Positions 1 through 9,408 of a DNA stretch of 64,000 bases are shown piece by piece. The stretch is taken from positions 12,727 to 76,726 of the forward strand of contig NZ_JANEYT010000012.1 in the NCBI RefSeq assembly GCF_024357955.1, given 5' to 3'. The stretch is from Photobacterium pectinilyticum. Its GTDB lineage: Bacteria > Pseudomonadota > Gammaproteobacteria > Enterobacterales > Vibrionaceae. Each line of letters starts with the position of its first letter. Positions within the stretch are counted from its first letter, which is position 1. The notes below the pieces were generated by a model. That model worked only from the letters and a program-made list of their open reading frames with translations, ran no database searches and had not been told where the DNA came from. Both the position numbers and the translations under genes were made by a program.

Positions 1-6
1 AACAAT

Positions 7-83
7 GGTGGCTATAGCTCAGTTGGTAGAGTCCCGGATTGTGATTCCGGTTGTCGCGGGTTCAAATCCCGTTAGCCACCCCA
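7..83 (+). tRNA. tRNA-His (GTG)
   Basis: A 77-nt tRNA with the extra 5' G typical of tRNA-His, a seven-pair acceptor stem (GGTGGCT against AGCCACC), the T-loop TTCAAAT and an encoded CCA end. The anticodon GTG lies at 41-43. It is identical to the second tRNA-His at 385-461, including the preceding bases aacaat/acaat, which suggests a recent duplication or ongoing gene conversion. It is the first gene in the window, so earlier members of the cluster could lie outside. Confidence 0.98.
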
Positions 84-114
84 TTATTAAAGACTTCATT
101 ATTGAAGCATTTGT

Positions 115-185
115 CGTGAATCGCCTAGTTTGATAGTGCATCATGGCTCTTGGAATAGCGGACCAGAGGTTAACCCTCTTGGAGC
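115..185 (+). pseudogene. Decayed tRNA-Pro copy between tRNA-His and tRNA-Pro
   Basis: Bases 115-146 align with the first half of the intact tRNA-Pro at 210-286: CG.TGAAT, then AG.TTG.TAG.GCATC and TGG. The block GGACCAGAGG at 160-169 is identical to the 3' side of the Pro anticodon arm, and TTAACCCTCTT at 170-180 is a shortened T-arm. About 14 extra bases separate the halves, and the acceptor stem cannot pair (the 3' side reads ggagc instead of ttcaccg). The anticodon loop and CCA end are lost. This is seen by eye; it is most simply a duplicated tRNA-Pro that has decayed. Confidence 0.6.
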
Positions 186-209
186 AAAGCCAAGTAAAAA
201 GAATTTTGT

Positions 210-286
<77 letters not shown>

Positions 287-294
287 CTCTTCGA

Positions 295-322
295 AAGCCT
301 CGTCAGAAACGGCGAGGCTTTT
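295..322 (+). terminator. Hairpin after tRNA-Pro
   Basis: The stem GCCTCGTC/GGCGAGGC (297-304 with 311-318) is followed by four T. It looks like a weak intrinsic terminator or a tRNA-precursor processing hairpin. The short T run makes full termination uncertain, so the downstream tRNA-His could be partly read through from here. Confidence 0.5.
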
Positions 323-384
323 ATACATCCTATAGATGTATTCGGTTAGTAGGAATTTAGTCCTTTTAACTAACCACAAACAAT

Positions 385-461
385 GGTGGCTATAGCTCAG
401 TTGGTAGAGTCCCGGATTGTGATTCCGGTTGTCGCGGGTTCAAATCCCGTTAGCCACCCCA
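385..461 (+). tRNA. tRNA-His (GTG), second copy
   Basis: Identical over 77 nt to the tRNA-His at 7-83, with anticodon GTG and an encoded CCA end. It is the last tRNA of the cluster and is followed directly by a strong terminator. Confidence 0.98.
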
Positions 462-470
462 TATTGGAAA

Positions 471-498
471 GCCCCGTCAGAAATGACGGGGCTTTTTT
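471..498 (+). terminator. Terminator of the tRNA cluster
   Basis: A nine-pair stem GCCCCGTCA/TGACGGGGC (471-479 with 484-492) with a GAAA loop, followed by six T. This is a classical intrinsic terminator. Confidence 0.93.
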
Positions 499-886
499 CG
501 TTTTTGTGATTTTCCCCTTCCTTTAACCCCTTCAGTAAAAGTGTGATCTGCTGTCAATAATGTCTATTCTCAGCTTAGATCTCTGGCATGTGACTATTTC
601 ACGAGATATAGGTTTACATTAAGGTGTTGAAATGGTTTATGTTTCTACAATGTTAAATGGGGCGTTCTTGCTCTCTGTATATTTATGCAAAATTTAAAAG
701 TGTTAGCTATATCATATAACTGTAATTACAGCTGCTTTCACTGCTAAATGCGGATGTTGTGTATAGGGGTTATATCTGTTTTCTCTCTTGTTTTCTTACT
801 CTTCCTCCATTTTATGTGATTATTTATTCTTTTTTTATTCGTTTTCCTGGTTTTTACTTGCGCGTTGTTGATTTATTGTGAAATAT
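499..886. other. AT-rich intergenic stretch without a gene
   Basis: About 390 bp between the tRNA terminator and the ABC-transporter promoter. It is rich in A/T, with T-runs on the plus strand, and has no convincing reading frame. A CRP-like element GTGA-N5-TCAC at 590-602 has a spacer one base short of the CRP norm. No repeat or RNA structure stands out. Confidence 0.6.
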
Positions 887-914
887 TTGACAGATTATGT
901 CCTGAACATACATT
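887..914 (+). promoter_or_regulatory. Probable sigma-70 promoter of the peptide ABC operon
   Basis: A perfect -35 box TTGACA (887-892) is followed after 16 bp by TACATT (909-914), which matches the -10 consensus at four of six positions. It lies about 75 bp upstream of the chosen start of the first operon gene. Confidence 0.5.
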
Positions 915-989
915 CAGCAAATTATGCTGAAAGAAGGGATTCAATTTTTCAGACAGGGCAGAACGCTGCCAAGCAGTTGGGGTCTGGTA

Positions 990-2708
990 ATGGCTTTATT
1001 GGAAGTGAAAAACCTGCGTATCGAATACCCATCACGACATGGGGTTCATGCTGCAGTGAAGTCGCTCTCGTTTTCAATTGAACGAGGCGAGATTGTCGGT
1101 GTGGTCGGTGAGTCCGGCGCCGGTAAGTCGACCGTGGGCAATGCAGTCATTGATTTGCTTAGCCCGCCAGGACGAGTTGCGAGTGGAGATGTTTACCTCG
1201 ATGGTGAGCTTATCTCGGGGTTGAAGCCGGAGCAAATGCGCTCAGTGCGCGGATCGAAAATTGGTTTTATTTTTCAGGATCCGATGACCTCGCTTAATCC
1301 ACTCTTTACGGTTGAGCAGCAGCTGACCGAAACGATTGTGACAAATCTGAAGGTGAGCCAGAGTGAAGCGGTGAAACGGGCCATCAACTTGATGGAACAA
1401 GTCGGGATCCCGCAGCCAGAAATACGTATCAAACAGTATCCGCATCAGTTTTCAGGTGGTATGCGTCAGAGGGTAGTGATTGCTATTGCCTTGGCTGGCG
1501 AACCGGATTTAATCATTGCCGATGAGCCAACCACTGCGCTGGATGTGTCGATTCAGGATCAGATCCTGAATCTTATTCGCGAACTGTGTCGGAAGAAAAA
1601 CGTCGGTTGTATGCTGGTGACCCATGATATGGGTGTTGTTTCCAACGTGACCGATAGGGTTGCTGTGATGTATCGCGGTGATTTGGTGGAAATCGGTGAT
1701 ACGGAGCAGGTGTTGTGCCGCCCGAACCACCCGTATACACAAAGCTTAATTTCAGCTGTTCCGCGTTCCGATATTAAACTCAAGCGTTTCCCGCTGGTAA
1801 GCTATATCGAAGACGCGAAGGAAATGAGCCAGCTTGATGTGAAAAATCATTGGCTGGGCCAAAGTGAAGATCAACGTCGTTATACCGGTGCCTTGCTGCA
1901 GGTTGAGAATGTTAATCTACGCTTTGTTACCAAGGATTCATTTTTCGAAAGCCGTCGTGAATACGTCCAGGCGAATAATGACGTCAGTTTTGAGATCTTT
2001 GAAGGGGAAACGTTCGGGTTGGTGGGAGAGTCGGGTTCAGGTAAGTCGACGATAGCCCGAGCGATCACTGGCTTGTATCCGCCTAACTCCGGTAAAATTA
2101 CCTTTGAAGGTGTCGATCTTACTGCACTCAAAAATGAAGCCGAGCGCCGTCCGCTGCGTCGCCAGATGCAGATGGTGTTCCAGAACCCTTATACTTCAAT
2201 GAATCCGCGAATGAAGGTTGCCGATATCATCGCGGAACCTATTCGTTTCCACCGACTGACTGAAAATGAAAGCCAGACTCGTCAAATCGTTAATGATCTG
2301 CTTGACCACGTAGGTTTAGGTAGTGCATCTGGTGTGAAGTACCCGCATGAATTTTCGGGTGGCCAACGCCAGCGGATTTCGATTGCACGGGCATTGGCTA
2401 CCCGCCCCCGCCTATTGATTTGTGATGAACCGACATCGGCATTAGACGTGTCAGTCCAGGCACAAATTCTTAATCTACTCAAAGATCTCCAGGATGAGCT
2501 GAATTTGACCATGCTGTTTATCAGTCATGATCTCCCGGTGATCCGCCAGATGTGTGATCGCATCGGTGTGATGCAGAAGGGCACCTTGCTAGAGGTTGCC
2601 CCGACCGAGCAGTTGTTCACTGCACCACAGCATGAGTACAGTCGTCAGCTGATCTCTCTGATGCCTGAGTTCAAGGGCATGAGTCAGGAAGGACTGAAGT
2701 TAGCTTAA
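990..2708 (+). CDS. Peptide/nickel-type ABC transporter, fused double ATPase
   Basis: A cytoplasmic ATPase with two complete ABC modules in one chain, as in YejF or GsiA, equivalent to OppD plus OppF. Counting from the start at 990, the first Walker A (GESGAGKST) is near residues 40-48, the signature FSGGMRQR near 154 and Walker B with ADEPTTALDV near 177. The second Walker A (GESGSGKST) is near 346-354, followed by FSGGQRQR and CDEPTSALDV. The frame is open back to 924, but 924 has no ribosome site; ATG 990 follows a GGGG-containing stretch and begins MALLEVKNL, usual for the family. It heads an operon with a binding protein and two permeases and should energise uptake of di- or oligopeptides; the substrate cannot be told. 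Confidence 0.9.
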   Translation: MALLEVKNLRIEYPSRHGVHAAVKSLSFSIERGEIVGVVGESGAGKSTVGNAVIDLLSPPGRVASGDVYLDGELISGLKPEQMRSVRGSKIGFIFQDPMTSLNPLFTVEQQLTETIVTNLKVSQSEAVKRAINLMEQVGIPQPEIRIKQYPHQFSGGMRQRVVIAIALAGEPDLIIADEPTTALDVSIQDQILNLIRELCRKKNVGCMLVTHDMGVVSNVTDRVAVMYRGDLVEIGDTEQVLCRPNHPYTQSLISAVPRSDIKLKRFPLVSYIEDAKEMSQLDVKNHWLGQSEDQRRYTGALLQVENVNLRFVTKDSFFESRREYVQANNDVSFEIFEGETFGLVGESGSGKSTIARAITGLYPPNSGKITFEGVDLTALKNEAERRPLRRQMQMVFQNPYTSMNPRMKVADIIAEPIRFHRLTENESQTRQIVNDLLDHVGLGSASGVKYPHEFSGGQRQRISIARALATRPRLLICDEPTSALDVSVQAQILNLLKDLQDELNLTMLFISHDLPVIRQMCDRIGVMQKGTLLEVAPTEQLFTAPQHEYSRQLISLMPEFKGMSQEGLKLA

Positions 2709-2715
2709 TCATTTC

Positions 2716-2737
2716 ATGCCGCTGTCTACAGCGGCAT
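2716..2737 (+). other. Intercistronic hairpin
   Basis: A ten-pair perfect stem ATGCCGCTGT/ACAGCGGCAT just after the ATPase stop codon, without a T run. It is more likely an mRNA processing or stability element between the ATPase and the highly expressed binding-protein gene than a terminator. Confidence 0.5.
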
Positions 2738-2800
2738 AGGACACAACAAAAGCAAATACAACAGCAAGGGAGTTACCTCCCCGCATAAAGGAGCTATGCA

Positions 2801-4357
2801 ATGAAAACCCTCAAGACCAAGTTGGCCGTGGCCTTAATGGCTGCCGGCCTGAGCTTTAGTGCCGCCGCAGCTGACATCAAAGTCGCCTATGATGCTGATC
2901 CAGTATCACTTGATCCGCATGAGCAATTATCTGGTGGCACTCTGCAGCTATCGCACATGGTCTTCGACCCATTGGTGCGCTTTAAGCAAGATCTCGACTT
3001 TGAGCCACGCTTGGCAACGAAATGGGAGCGTGTTGATGATGACACTTTCCGTTTTCACCTACGTCAAGGCGTGAAGTTCCACTCAGGTAATACCATGACG
3101 GCAGATGATGTCGTGTGGACTTTCCAGCGTCTGAAAGATTCACCTGATTTCAAAGCGATTTTCGACCCTTTCTCTGCGATGGAAAAAGTGGATGATTACA
3201 CGGTTGATCTAAAAACAACGGGTCCATACCCGCTTGTTCTACAAACAGCGACATACATCTTCCCAATGGACAGCAAGTTCTATACGGGCACCACAGAAGA
3301 CGGTCGTGATAAAGCTGCGATTGTTAAGCACGGTAACTCGTTTGCATCGACGAACATGTCTGGCACCGGCCCATTTATCGTGACGAGTCGTGAGCAAGGC
3401 GTGAAAGTAGAATTTGAACGTTTTGATGGTTACTGGGATACCGCCTCTCCAGGCAACGTTGACACTATCACTTTGCAGCCTATCAAAGAGAATGCCACTC
3501 GTGTTGCAGCACTGCTTTCTGGTGGTGTCGATATGATTGCTCCTGTCGCACCTAATGATCACAAACGTGTTGAATCTTCGAAGGACTTGGATTTGGTGAC
3601 CCTACCAGGCACACGTCTTATCTCGTTCCACATGAACCAAAATAGCAACGAAGCGCTGAAAGATGTCCGTGTGCGTCAGGCGATTGTTCACGCGATCAAC
3701 AACGACGGTATCGTACAGCGTATCATGCGAGGCTTCGCGACAACGGCCTCTCAGCAGAGTCCGGTTGGTTACGCTGGCCACAATGAAGCGTTAGATGTCC
3801 GTTTTGATGTTGCTAAAGCGAAAGAGTTAATGAAAGAAGCGGGCTATGAAGATGGCTTCACTTTAACCATGATGGCACCAAACAATCGTTACGTGAACGA
3901 TGACAAGATCGCCCAAGCTGCCGCCCAGATGCTTTCTAAAATCGGGATCAAAGTTGACCTTAAAACGTTGCCAAAAGCGCAATACTGGCCGGAATTTGAT
4001 GTCTGTGCGGCTGACATGATGATGATCGGTTGGCACGCAGATACAGAAGATTCAGCGAACTTTACCGAGTTCCTAACAATGACGCGTAATGAAGATACTG
4101 GTCGCGGGCAATACAACTGTGGCTATTACTCAAACGCCGAGGTGGATGGTTTGATTGAGGCATCAAACGTTGAAACTGATCCAACCAAACGTTCTGCTCA
4201 GCTGAAGAAAGTTGAAGAAATTCTGTATAACGATGCGGCATACGTTCCGTTGCATTGGCAAAACCTAGCGTGGGCTGCAAAGTCTAACGTGAAGATCGCG
4301 CCGATTGTGAACGCAATGAACTTCCCGTACTTCGGTGATCTGGTAGTTGAAGAGTAA
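2801..4357 (+). CDS. Periplasmic peptide-binding protein of ABC transporter (SBP family 5)
   Basis: A 518-residue extracytoplasmic solute receptor of the OppA/DppA family. It has a Sec signal peptide with Lys at 3, 6 and 8, a hydrophobic core and probable cleavage after the Ala run near residue 24. The mature start DIKVAYDADPVSLDPHE is the conserved N-terminus of the family. A strong AAGGAG precedes the ATG. It sits between the ATPase and permease genes and is bounded by two hairpins (2716-2737 and 4372-4400), an arrangement that usually lets the receptor be made in excess over the membrane subunits. The ligand is probably a short peptide, but this is inference. Confidence 0.92.
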   Translation: MKTLKTKLAVALMAAGLSFSAAAADIKVAYDADPVSLDPHEQLSGGTLQLSHMVFDPLVRFKQDLDFEPRLATKWERVDDDTFRFHLRQGVKFHSGNTMTADDVVWTFQRLKDSPDFKAIFDPFSAMEKVDDYTVDLKTTGPYPLVLQTATYIFPMDSKFYTGTTEDGRDKAAIVKHGNSFASTNMSGTGPFIVTSREQGVKVEFERFDGYWDTASPGNVDTITLQPIKENATRVAALLSGGVDMIAPVAPNDHKRVESSKDLDLVTLPGTRLISFHMNQNSNEALKDVRVRQAIVHAINNDGIVQRIMRGFATTASQQSPVGYAGHNEALDVRFDVAKAKELMKEAGYEDGFTLTMMAPNNRYVNDDKIAQAAAQMLSKIGIKVDLKTLPKAQYWPEFDVCAADMMMIGWHADTEDSANFTEFLTMTRNEDTGRGQYNCGYYSNAEVDGLIEASNVETDPTKRSAQLKKVEEILYNDAAYVPLHWQNLAWAAKSNVKIAPIVNAMNFPYFGDLVVEE

Positions 4358-4371
4358 TTCTTCACTGCAAC

Positions 4372-4400
4372 AACGTCAGGCCAAGGTTGGCCTGACGTTT
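4372..4400 (+). terminator. Attenuating hairpin after the binding-protein gene
   Basis: The stem AACGTCAGGCCAA/TTGGCCTGACGTT (13 pairs, 2-nt centre) is followed by TTTCTTTAG. It lies inside the operon, before the permease genes, so partial termination or 3'-end protection of the binding-protein mRNA is likely. Confidence 0.75.
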
Positions 4401-4425
4401 CTTTAGTTTATGAAAGGGATAAGAA

Positions 4426-5403
4426 ATGTTTACGTTTCTGGTTAAGCGCCTGTATCAGGCACTGATAGTGATGTTTGTGATCAGTCTGGTCGCGTTTGCA
4501 ATCCAGGATAACCTTGGCGATCCGCTGCGTGAGTTGGTGGGGCAATCTGTCTCAGAGGCAGAACGACAAGCACTTCGTGACGAACTGGGCCTGAATGATC
4601 CATTTGTGACTAAATACGCTCGCTTTGTTGGTAATGCGGTTCAAGGTGACTTAGGGACATCTTACTTTTTTAAACGTCCGGCACTGGACGTGATAATGGA
4701 TAAATTGGTGGCGACGCTCGAATTGGTATTTGGCGCCTCCGTGATTATCGTCTTGCTCTCGATACCACTGGGTGTTTATTCTGCGATTAACCCCAAAAGC
4801 TTTTTTACCAAAGTGATTATGGCCTTCAGCAGTGTGGGTATATCCATTCCGGTTTTCTTAACCGCTATTATGCTGATGTATGTATTTTCAATAGAGCTCG
4901 GTTGGCTACCTTCGTTTGGACGAGGCACTACCACTAGTCCATTAGGTTGGGAATCGGGTTTGTTTAATTTAGATGGACTGGCGCACCTTGTTTTACCATC
5001 GATTGCTCTGGCATCGATTATGCTGCCGTTGTTTATTCGCCTCGTGCGCTCTGAAATGCTGGAGGTTTTGAGCTCGGAATATATCAAGTTTGCCAAGGCG
5101 AAAGGATTAGCGCTGAACAAAATTTATTATCAGCATGCGCTGAAAAACACCATGTTGCCAGTGATCACTGTCGGTGGTGTGCAGATCGGTACTATGGTTG
5201 CTTATACCATTTTGACCGAGACGGTTTTCCAATGGCCGGGAACGGGTTTCTTGTTCTTAGAAGCAATTAACCGGGTCGATACCCCTCTTATTACGGCATA
5301 TGTGATTTTTGTTGGTTTGATATTTGTGGTCACTAATACCATTGTGGATCTGCTTTACGGTCTGATTAACCCGACTGTTAACCTGACTGGAAAAGGAGCG
5401 TAA
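4426..5403 (+). CDS. Peptide ABC transporter permease, OppB/DppB type
   Basis: A 325-residue inner-membrane permease. An N-terminal helix (residues 7-26) is followed by a periplasmic segment with a conserved LGLNDPF motif, then at least five further hydrophobic segments. The cytoplasmic ABC-interaction loop is visible as EYIKFAKAKGL near residue 224. A GAAAGGGA ribosome site precedes the ATG. The downstream permease begins three bases after the stop codon, showing tight coupling. Confidence 0.92.
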   Translation: MFTFLVKRLYQALIVMFVISLVAFAIQDNLGDPLRELVGQSVSEAERQALRDELGLNDPFVTKYARFVGNAVQGDLGTSYFFKRPALDVIMDKLVATLELVFGASVIIVLLSIPLGVYSAINPKSFFTKVIMAFSSVGISIPVFLTAIMLMYVFSIELGWLPSFGRGTTTSPLGWESGLFNLDGLAHLVLPSIALASIMLPLFIRLVRSEMLEVLSSEYIKFAKAKGLALNKIYYQHALKNTMLPVITVGGVQIGTMVAYTILTETVFQWPGTGFLFLEAINRVDTPLITAYVIFVGLIFVVTNTIVDLLYGLINPTVNLTGKGA

Positions 5404-5406
5404 TCG

Positions 5407-6348
5407 ATGTCAATGACTCAAACGACAACACCTAGCCGCTTGCAGCGCTTTCTAGATTCTGATTTCATCTATCACTTCAAGCGCGATAAAGTCGCGATGC
5501 TGAGTTTTGCGGTCTTTTTAGCATGCGCACTGAGTGCCGCTTTCGCTCCGTTGCTAGCACCGGTTAACCCTTATGATCCAACCGCCATTGACATCATGGA
5601 TTCTGAGATGGCACCAATCTGGATGGAATATTCAGACCCGCGTTTCTTGCTCGGTACCGATCCGCAAGGGCGCGACATTTTATCGACCATTCTTTATGGC
5701 ATGCGCATCTCATTGATCATCGGTATTTTGGCGGTTGCTGTACAGATGGTTCTGGGCGTGGTTATTGGCCTTAGTGCGGGTTACTTCGGCGGCCGTATTG
5801 ATAGTTTCTTAATGCGCTTTGCCGATATTCAGCTATCGTTCTCTACCATGATGGTGGCGATCATTGTTTCGGCTATCTTCCGCGCTGGTCTTGGTACTCA
5901 GCTATATAGTCAGTATGCAGTGGTGATGCTGGTGGTGATTATCGGTATTGCTGAGTGGCCACAGTATGCGCGAACCATTCGCGCTTCCGTATTGGCTGAA
6001 AAGAAAAAAGAGTATGTTGAAGCGGCGAAAGTGATGGGCTTCAAGGCGCCACGGATCATGTTCCGCCATATTCTGCCTAACTGCTTGTCACCGATTTTGG
6101 TTATCTCAACCGTACAGGTTGCCAATGCCATCATGTCTGAGGCTGCCCTCTCCTTCCTTGGGCTCGGGCTGCCAGTGGACCAACCGTCGTTGGGCTCGCT
6201 GATAAGTATCGGCTTTAACTATATCTTCTCTGGCTCCTGGTGGATCACCGCTTTTCCTGGGATGGTATTGGTTGTGTTGGTGTTGGTCATCAACTTGCTA
6301 GGTGACTGGTTGCGTGATGTGTTTAACCCGAAAATTTACAAAGGGTGA
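5407..6348 (+). CDS. Peptide ABC transporter permease, OppC/DppC type
   Basis: A 313-residue inner-membrane partner of the preceding permease. It has the OppC hallmarks: a first helix near residues 28-50, the motif LLGTDPQGRDILS near 82, and the EAA loop KKKEYVEAAKVMGF near 199-212. The start ATG 5407 follows AAAGGAG; a second in-frame ATG two codons later is less well placed. It ends the four-gene importer operon; tatD begins 64 bp downstream. Confidence 0.92.
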   Translation: MSMTQTTTPSRLQRFLDSDFIYHFKRDKVAMLSFAVFLACALSAAFAPLLAPVNPYDPTAIDIMDSEMAPIWMEYSDPRFLLGTDPQGRDILSTILYGMRISLIIGILAVAVQMVLGVVIGLSAGYFGGRIDSFLMRFADIQLSFSTMMVAIIVSAIFRAGLGTQLYSQYAVVMLVVIIGIAEWPQYARTIRASVLAEKKKEYVEAAKVMGFKAPRIMFRHILPNCLSPILVISTVQVANAIMSEAALSFLGLGLPVDQPSLGSLISIGFNYIFSGSWWITAFPGMVLVVLVLVINLLGDWLRDVFNPKIYKG

Positions 6349-6412
6349 TAGCAAAACGTAGCGATATTCATTAAGTTGTTCCCATTGCTTAGAAAATTAA
6401 GTGGGAACAGCG

Positions 6413-7210
6413 ATGATTGATATCGGGGTCAACTTGACTAACAGCCGGTTTGATAAAGACCGCCACGAGGTCGTGGAGCGCGCCAAAACAGCGGGTGTCC
6501 ACGGCCTTATTCTTACCGGTACCAGTATCGAAGAAAGCCGACAGGCGGTGGCAATGGCCCGTCAGTGGCCGGGCTATACTTACAGCACCGCAGGGGTGCA
6601 TCCCCATGATGCCAAAAGTGTCCAAGACTTGGCGCTGACCGATCTCCGCGAACTGGCTGCTCACCCTGAAGTGGTGGCCATCGGTGAATGTGGACTCGAC
6701 TTTAATCGGGATTTCTCTCCAAGACCGCAGCAGGAAGCCGTATTCGAGGCCCAGTTGGCGTTGGCTGCTGAGCTTAATATGCCTGTTTTCATGCACTGCC
6801 GTGATGCCCATGAGCGCTTTATGGCAATTCTCAAGCCGTGGCGCGATAAGTTACCGGCAGCAGTATTGCATTGTTTCACCGGTACCCAAGAGGAGCTTCG
6901 GGACTGCTTGGCGCTGGACTTGCACATCGGGATCACCGGTTGGGTCTGTGATGAGCGCCGCGGCACCGAGTTGCGTGAGATTGTTGCCGACATTCCAGAT
7001 AACCGCTTGATGGTGGAGACCGACTGTCCTTATCTGCTGCCGCGGGATTACCGGCCCAAGCCAAAATCGAGCCGCAATGAACCCAAGTTTCTGCCCCATA
7101 TCGCGTCCGTGATTGCAGAGTGTCGCGGTCAGCAACCTGAGCAAGTGATGGCCAATGCGTTTGTTACCACCCAGGCATTTTTCAATATCGGATCAACAGC
7201 CACCGAATGA
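6413..7210 (+). CDS. tatD: TatD-family metal-dependent DNase
   Basis: A 265-residue TIM-barrel hydrolase closely matching E. coli TatD, a 3'-5' exonuclease on single-stranded DNA and RNA linked to repair of oxidative damage. Metal ligands are recognisable: Glu92 in GECGLDFNR, His128 in MHCRDA, His153 in LHCFTG and Asp204 in [10 protein letters not shown]. The frame extends to a GTG at 6401, but MIDIGVNLT at 6413 matches the known N-terminus. In other Vibrionaceae tatD follows tatABC; here a peptide importer takes that place. hemB follows after 47 bp. Confidence 0.95.
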   Translation: MIDIGVNLTNSRFDKDRHEVVERAKTAGVHGLILTGTSIEESRQAVAMARQWPGYTYSTAGVHPHDAKSVQDLALTDLRELAAHPEVVAIGECGLDFNRDFSPRPQQEAVFEAQLALAAELNMPVFMHCRDAHERFMAILKPWRDKLPAAVLHCFTGTQEELRDCLALDLHIGITGWVCDERRGTELREIVADIPDNRLMVETDCPYLLPRDYRPKPKSSRNEPKFLPHIASVIAECRGQQPEQVMANAFVTTQAFFNIGSTATE

Positions 7211-7239
7211 GGGTGGTATGATCCACATAAGCGATTTAA

Positions 7240-8307
<1,068 letters not shown>

Positions 8308-8353
8308 TCTGAAAGAAGAGTAGGTAAGTCTTTACTTATCGGCTGTGATAATC

Positions 8354-8382
8354 AGGGCCTGCACTATGGTGCAGGCCCTTTT
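8354..8382 (+). terminator. hemB terminator
   Basis: An 11-pair stem AGGGCCTGCAC/GTGCAGGCCCT with a TATG loop and four T. It separates hemB from the convergent asnC gene. Confidence 0.88.
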
Positions 8383-8407
8383 GTTAGCGCTGAATAATCG
8401 CAGATGG

Positions 8408-8869
8408 TCAGGGGTGGACGTTGCGGTTGATTGGGTTTTGCAGCGAGATCAGGGTCTCGGTTGACTGGACTTCGTCGATTGCCTGCAGCTTATCAATCAG
8501 CACGTACTGCAGCTCTTCTATCGATTTGCACATCAACTTGACGAAGATATTGTACGCCCCGGTGGTGTAGTAGGCCTCGACCACCTCGTCAAGCTCATTG
8601 AGCTTGGTCAGTGCCGAGTGGTAGTCCCGTGCTGCGTTGAGGTTGATACCGATAAAGCAGCACACGTCGTAGCCGAGTAGCTTGGGGTTGATGATCACTT
8701 CGGTGCCGGTGATGATTTCAGCTGCACGCATTTTTTCGACCCGGACATGGACGGTAGCAGGGCTGACGTTGAAGCGCTTGGCCATTTCGGCATAGGGGGT
8801 ACGGGCATCGCTCATCAGGGTATTGAGGATTTCCCGGTCGAGATCATCAATTCGAATTTGGCTGGTCAT
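8408..8869 (-). CDS. asnC: Lrp/AsnC-family regulator AsnC
   Basis: A 153-residue transcription factor. The N-terminal helix-turn-helix (about residues 24-45, containing FNVSPATVHVRVEKM) is followed by the RAM ligand domain with LGYDVCCFIGI and VEAYYTTGAYNIFVKLM. It matches E. coli AsnC closely over its whole length, including the C-terminal QNPI.R...P, so it is AsnC rather than Lrp. In E. coli it activates divergent asnA in response to asparagine. Here the divergent neighbour is a broken EAL-domain gene, not asnA, so the target must lie elsewhere or be asnC itself. Confidence 0.93.
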   Translation of the reverse strand: MTSQIRIDDLDREILNTLMSDARTPYAEMAKRFNVSPATVHVRVEKMRAAEIITGTEVIINPKLLGYDVCCFIGINLNAARDYHSALTKLNELDEVVEAYYTTGAYNIFVKLMCKSIEELQYVLIDKLQAIDEVQSTETLISLQNPINRNVHP

Positions 8870-8978
8870 GGTGGAAGCAATCCTTGGTTTATACGTGCTT
8901 GGTCATATCTTATACTGACACCACGCTATGTCGCTAAATTATATTAAAAAATAGCCGTTTGGCTAGTTACTGTCCCTT

Positions 8979-9348
8979 ATGCGCTTGATTGTTATTTTTT
9001 CTTCTCAGCGGGTTACCGCTCAAGGCGTCGACCTACGATACTTTAGTGATCCATTCTTACCACAAGGGCATTCGCTGGACGGATGGTTTTCAGGCCGGGC
9101 TGGAGTCGGCCGCCAGTATGCAAGGGGGTCGCTCCATGTTAATTATATGGACAGTAAGTGCTATCAGTCACCGGCTTATCTCAATGAAGATGGGCAAGCA
9201 GACGGTAGATGAATGTGTCGAGAATGAAGCGAACCTTGCCAAGCTCGGTGAATTGGAAATGGATTATGCCCTGGGCTATGTGTTTGGCTACCCACAGCCG
9301 TTGCCTAAGCTGGTTGCTCAATTGAGCCAGCGTAAAGAGGTGTTATAA
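8979..9348 (+). pseudogene. Remnant of a periplasmic-sensor EAL-domain protein
   Basis: Three pieces in two frames look like one gene with most of its middle removed. The start MRLIVIF is in frame with 8979. After a run of six T the signal-peptide end (LLSGLPLKAS) and the sensor start YDTLVIHSYHKGIRWTDGFQAGLE continue in the frame of 8989. Near 9130 the sensor continues back in the 8979 frame as HVNYMDSKCYQSPAYL. The 3' part (8989 frame) is the end of an EAL phosphodiesterase domain: VDECVENEANLAKLGELE, then DYALGYVFGYPQPLP. All GGDEF/EAL catalytic motifs are missing. It cannot make a working protein. Confidence 0.7.
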
Positions 9349-9349
9349 T
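9322..9349 (+). promoter_or_regulatory. Extended -10 promoter of rsmJ
   Basis: TTGAGC (9322-9327), a 16-bp spacer and TATAAT (9344-9349) preceded by TG at 9341-9342, an extended -10 element. It lies in the last codons of the upstream pseudogene and about 60 bp before the rsmJ start. The leader carries a small hairpin, CCTGCC (9363-9368) with GGCAGG (9379-9384). Confidence 0.65.
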
Positions 9350-9408
9350 CCGCAACTTAATGCCTGCCGTGTTTGGCTGGCAGGTGCTGTATTTACCGGA
9401 GTGTGTGT

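Noticed and set aside
590-602. GTGA-N5-TCAC as a CRP site near the ABC operon
   Set aside because: The spacer is one base short and the outer bases do not match; half-turn geometry would be wrong.
878-989. Upstream extension of the ABC ATPase to 924, and the overlapping 67-codon frame at 878
   Set aside because: No ribosome site and no family-like residues before 990; the 878 frame overlaps the ATPase in another phase.
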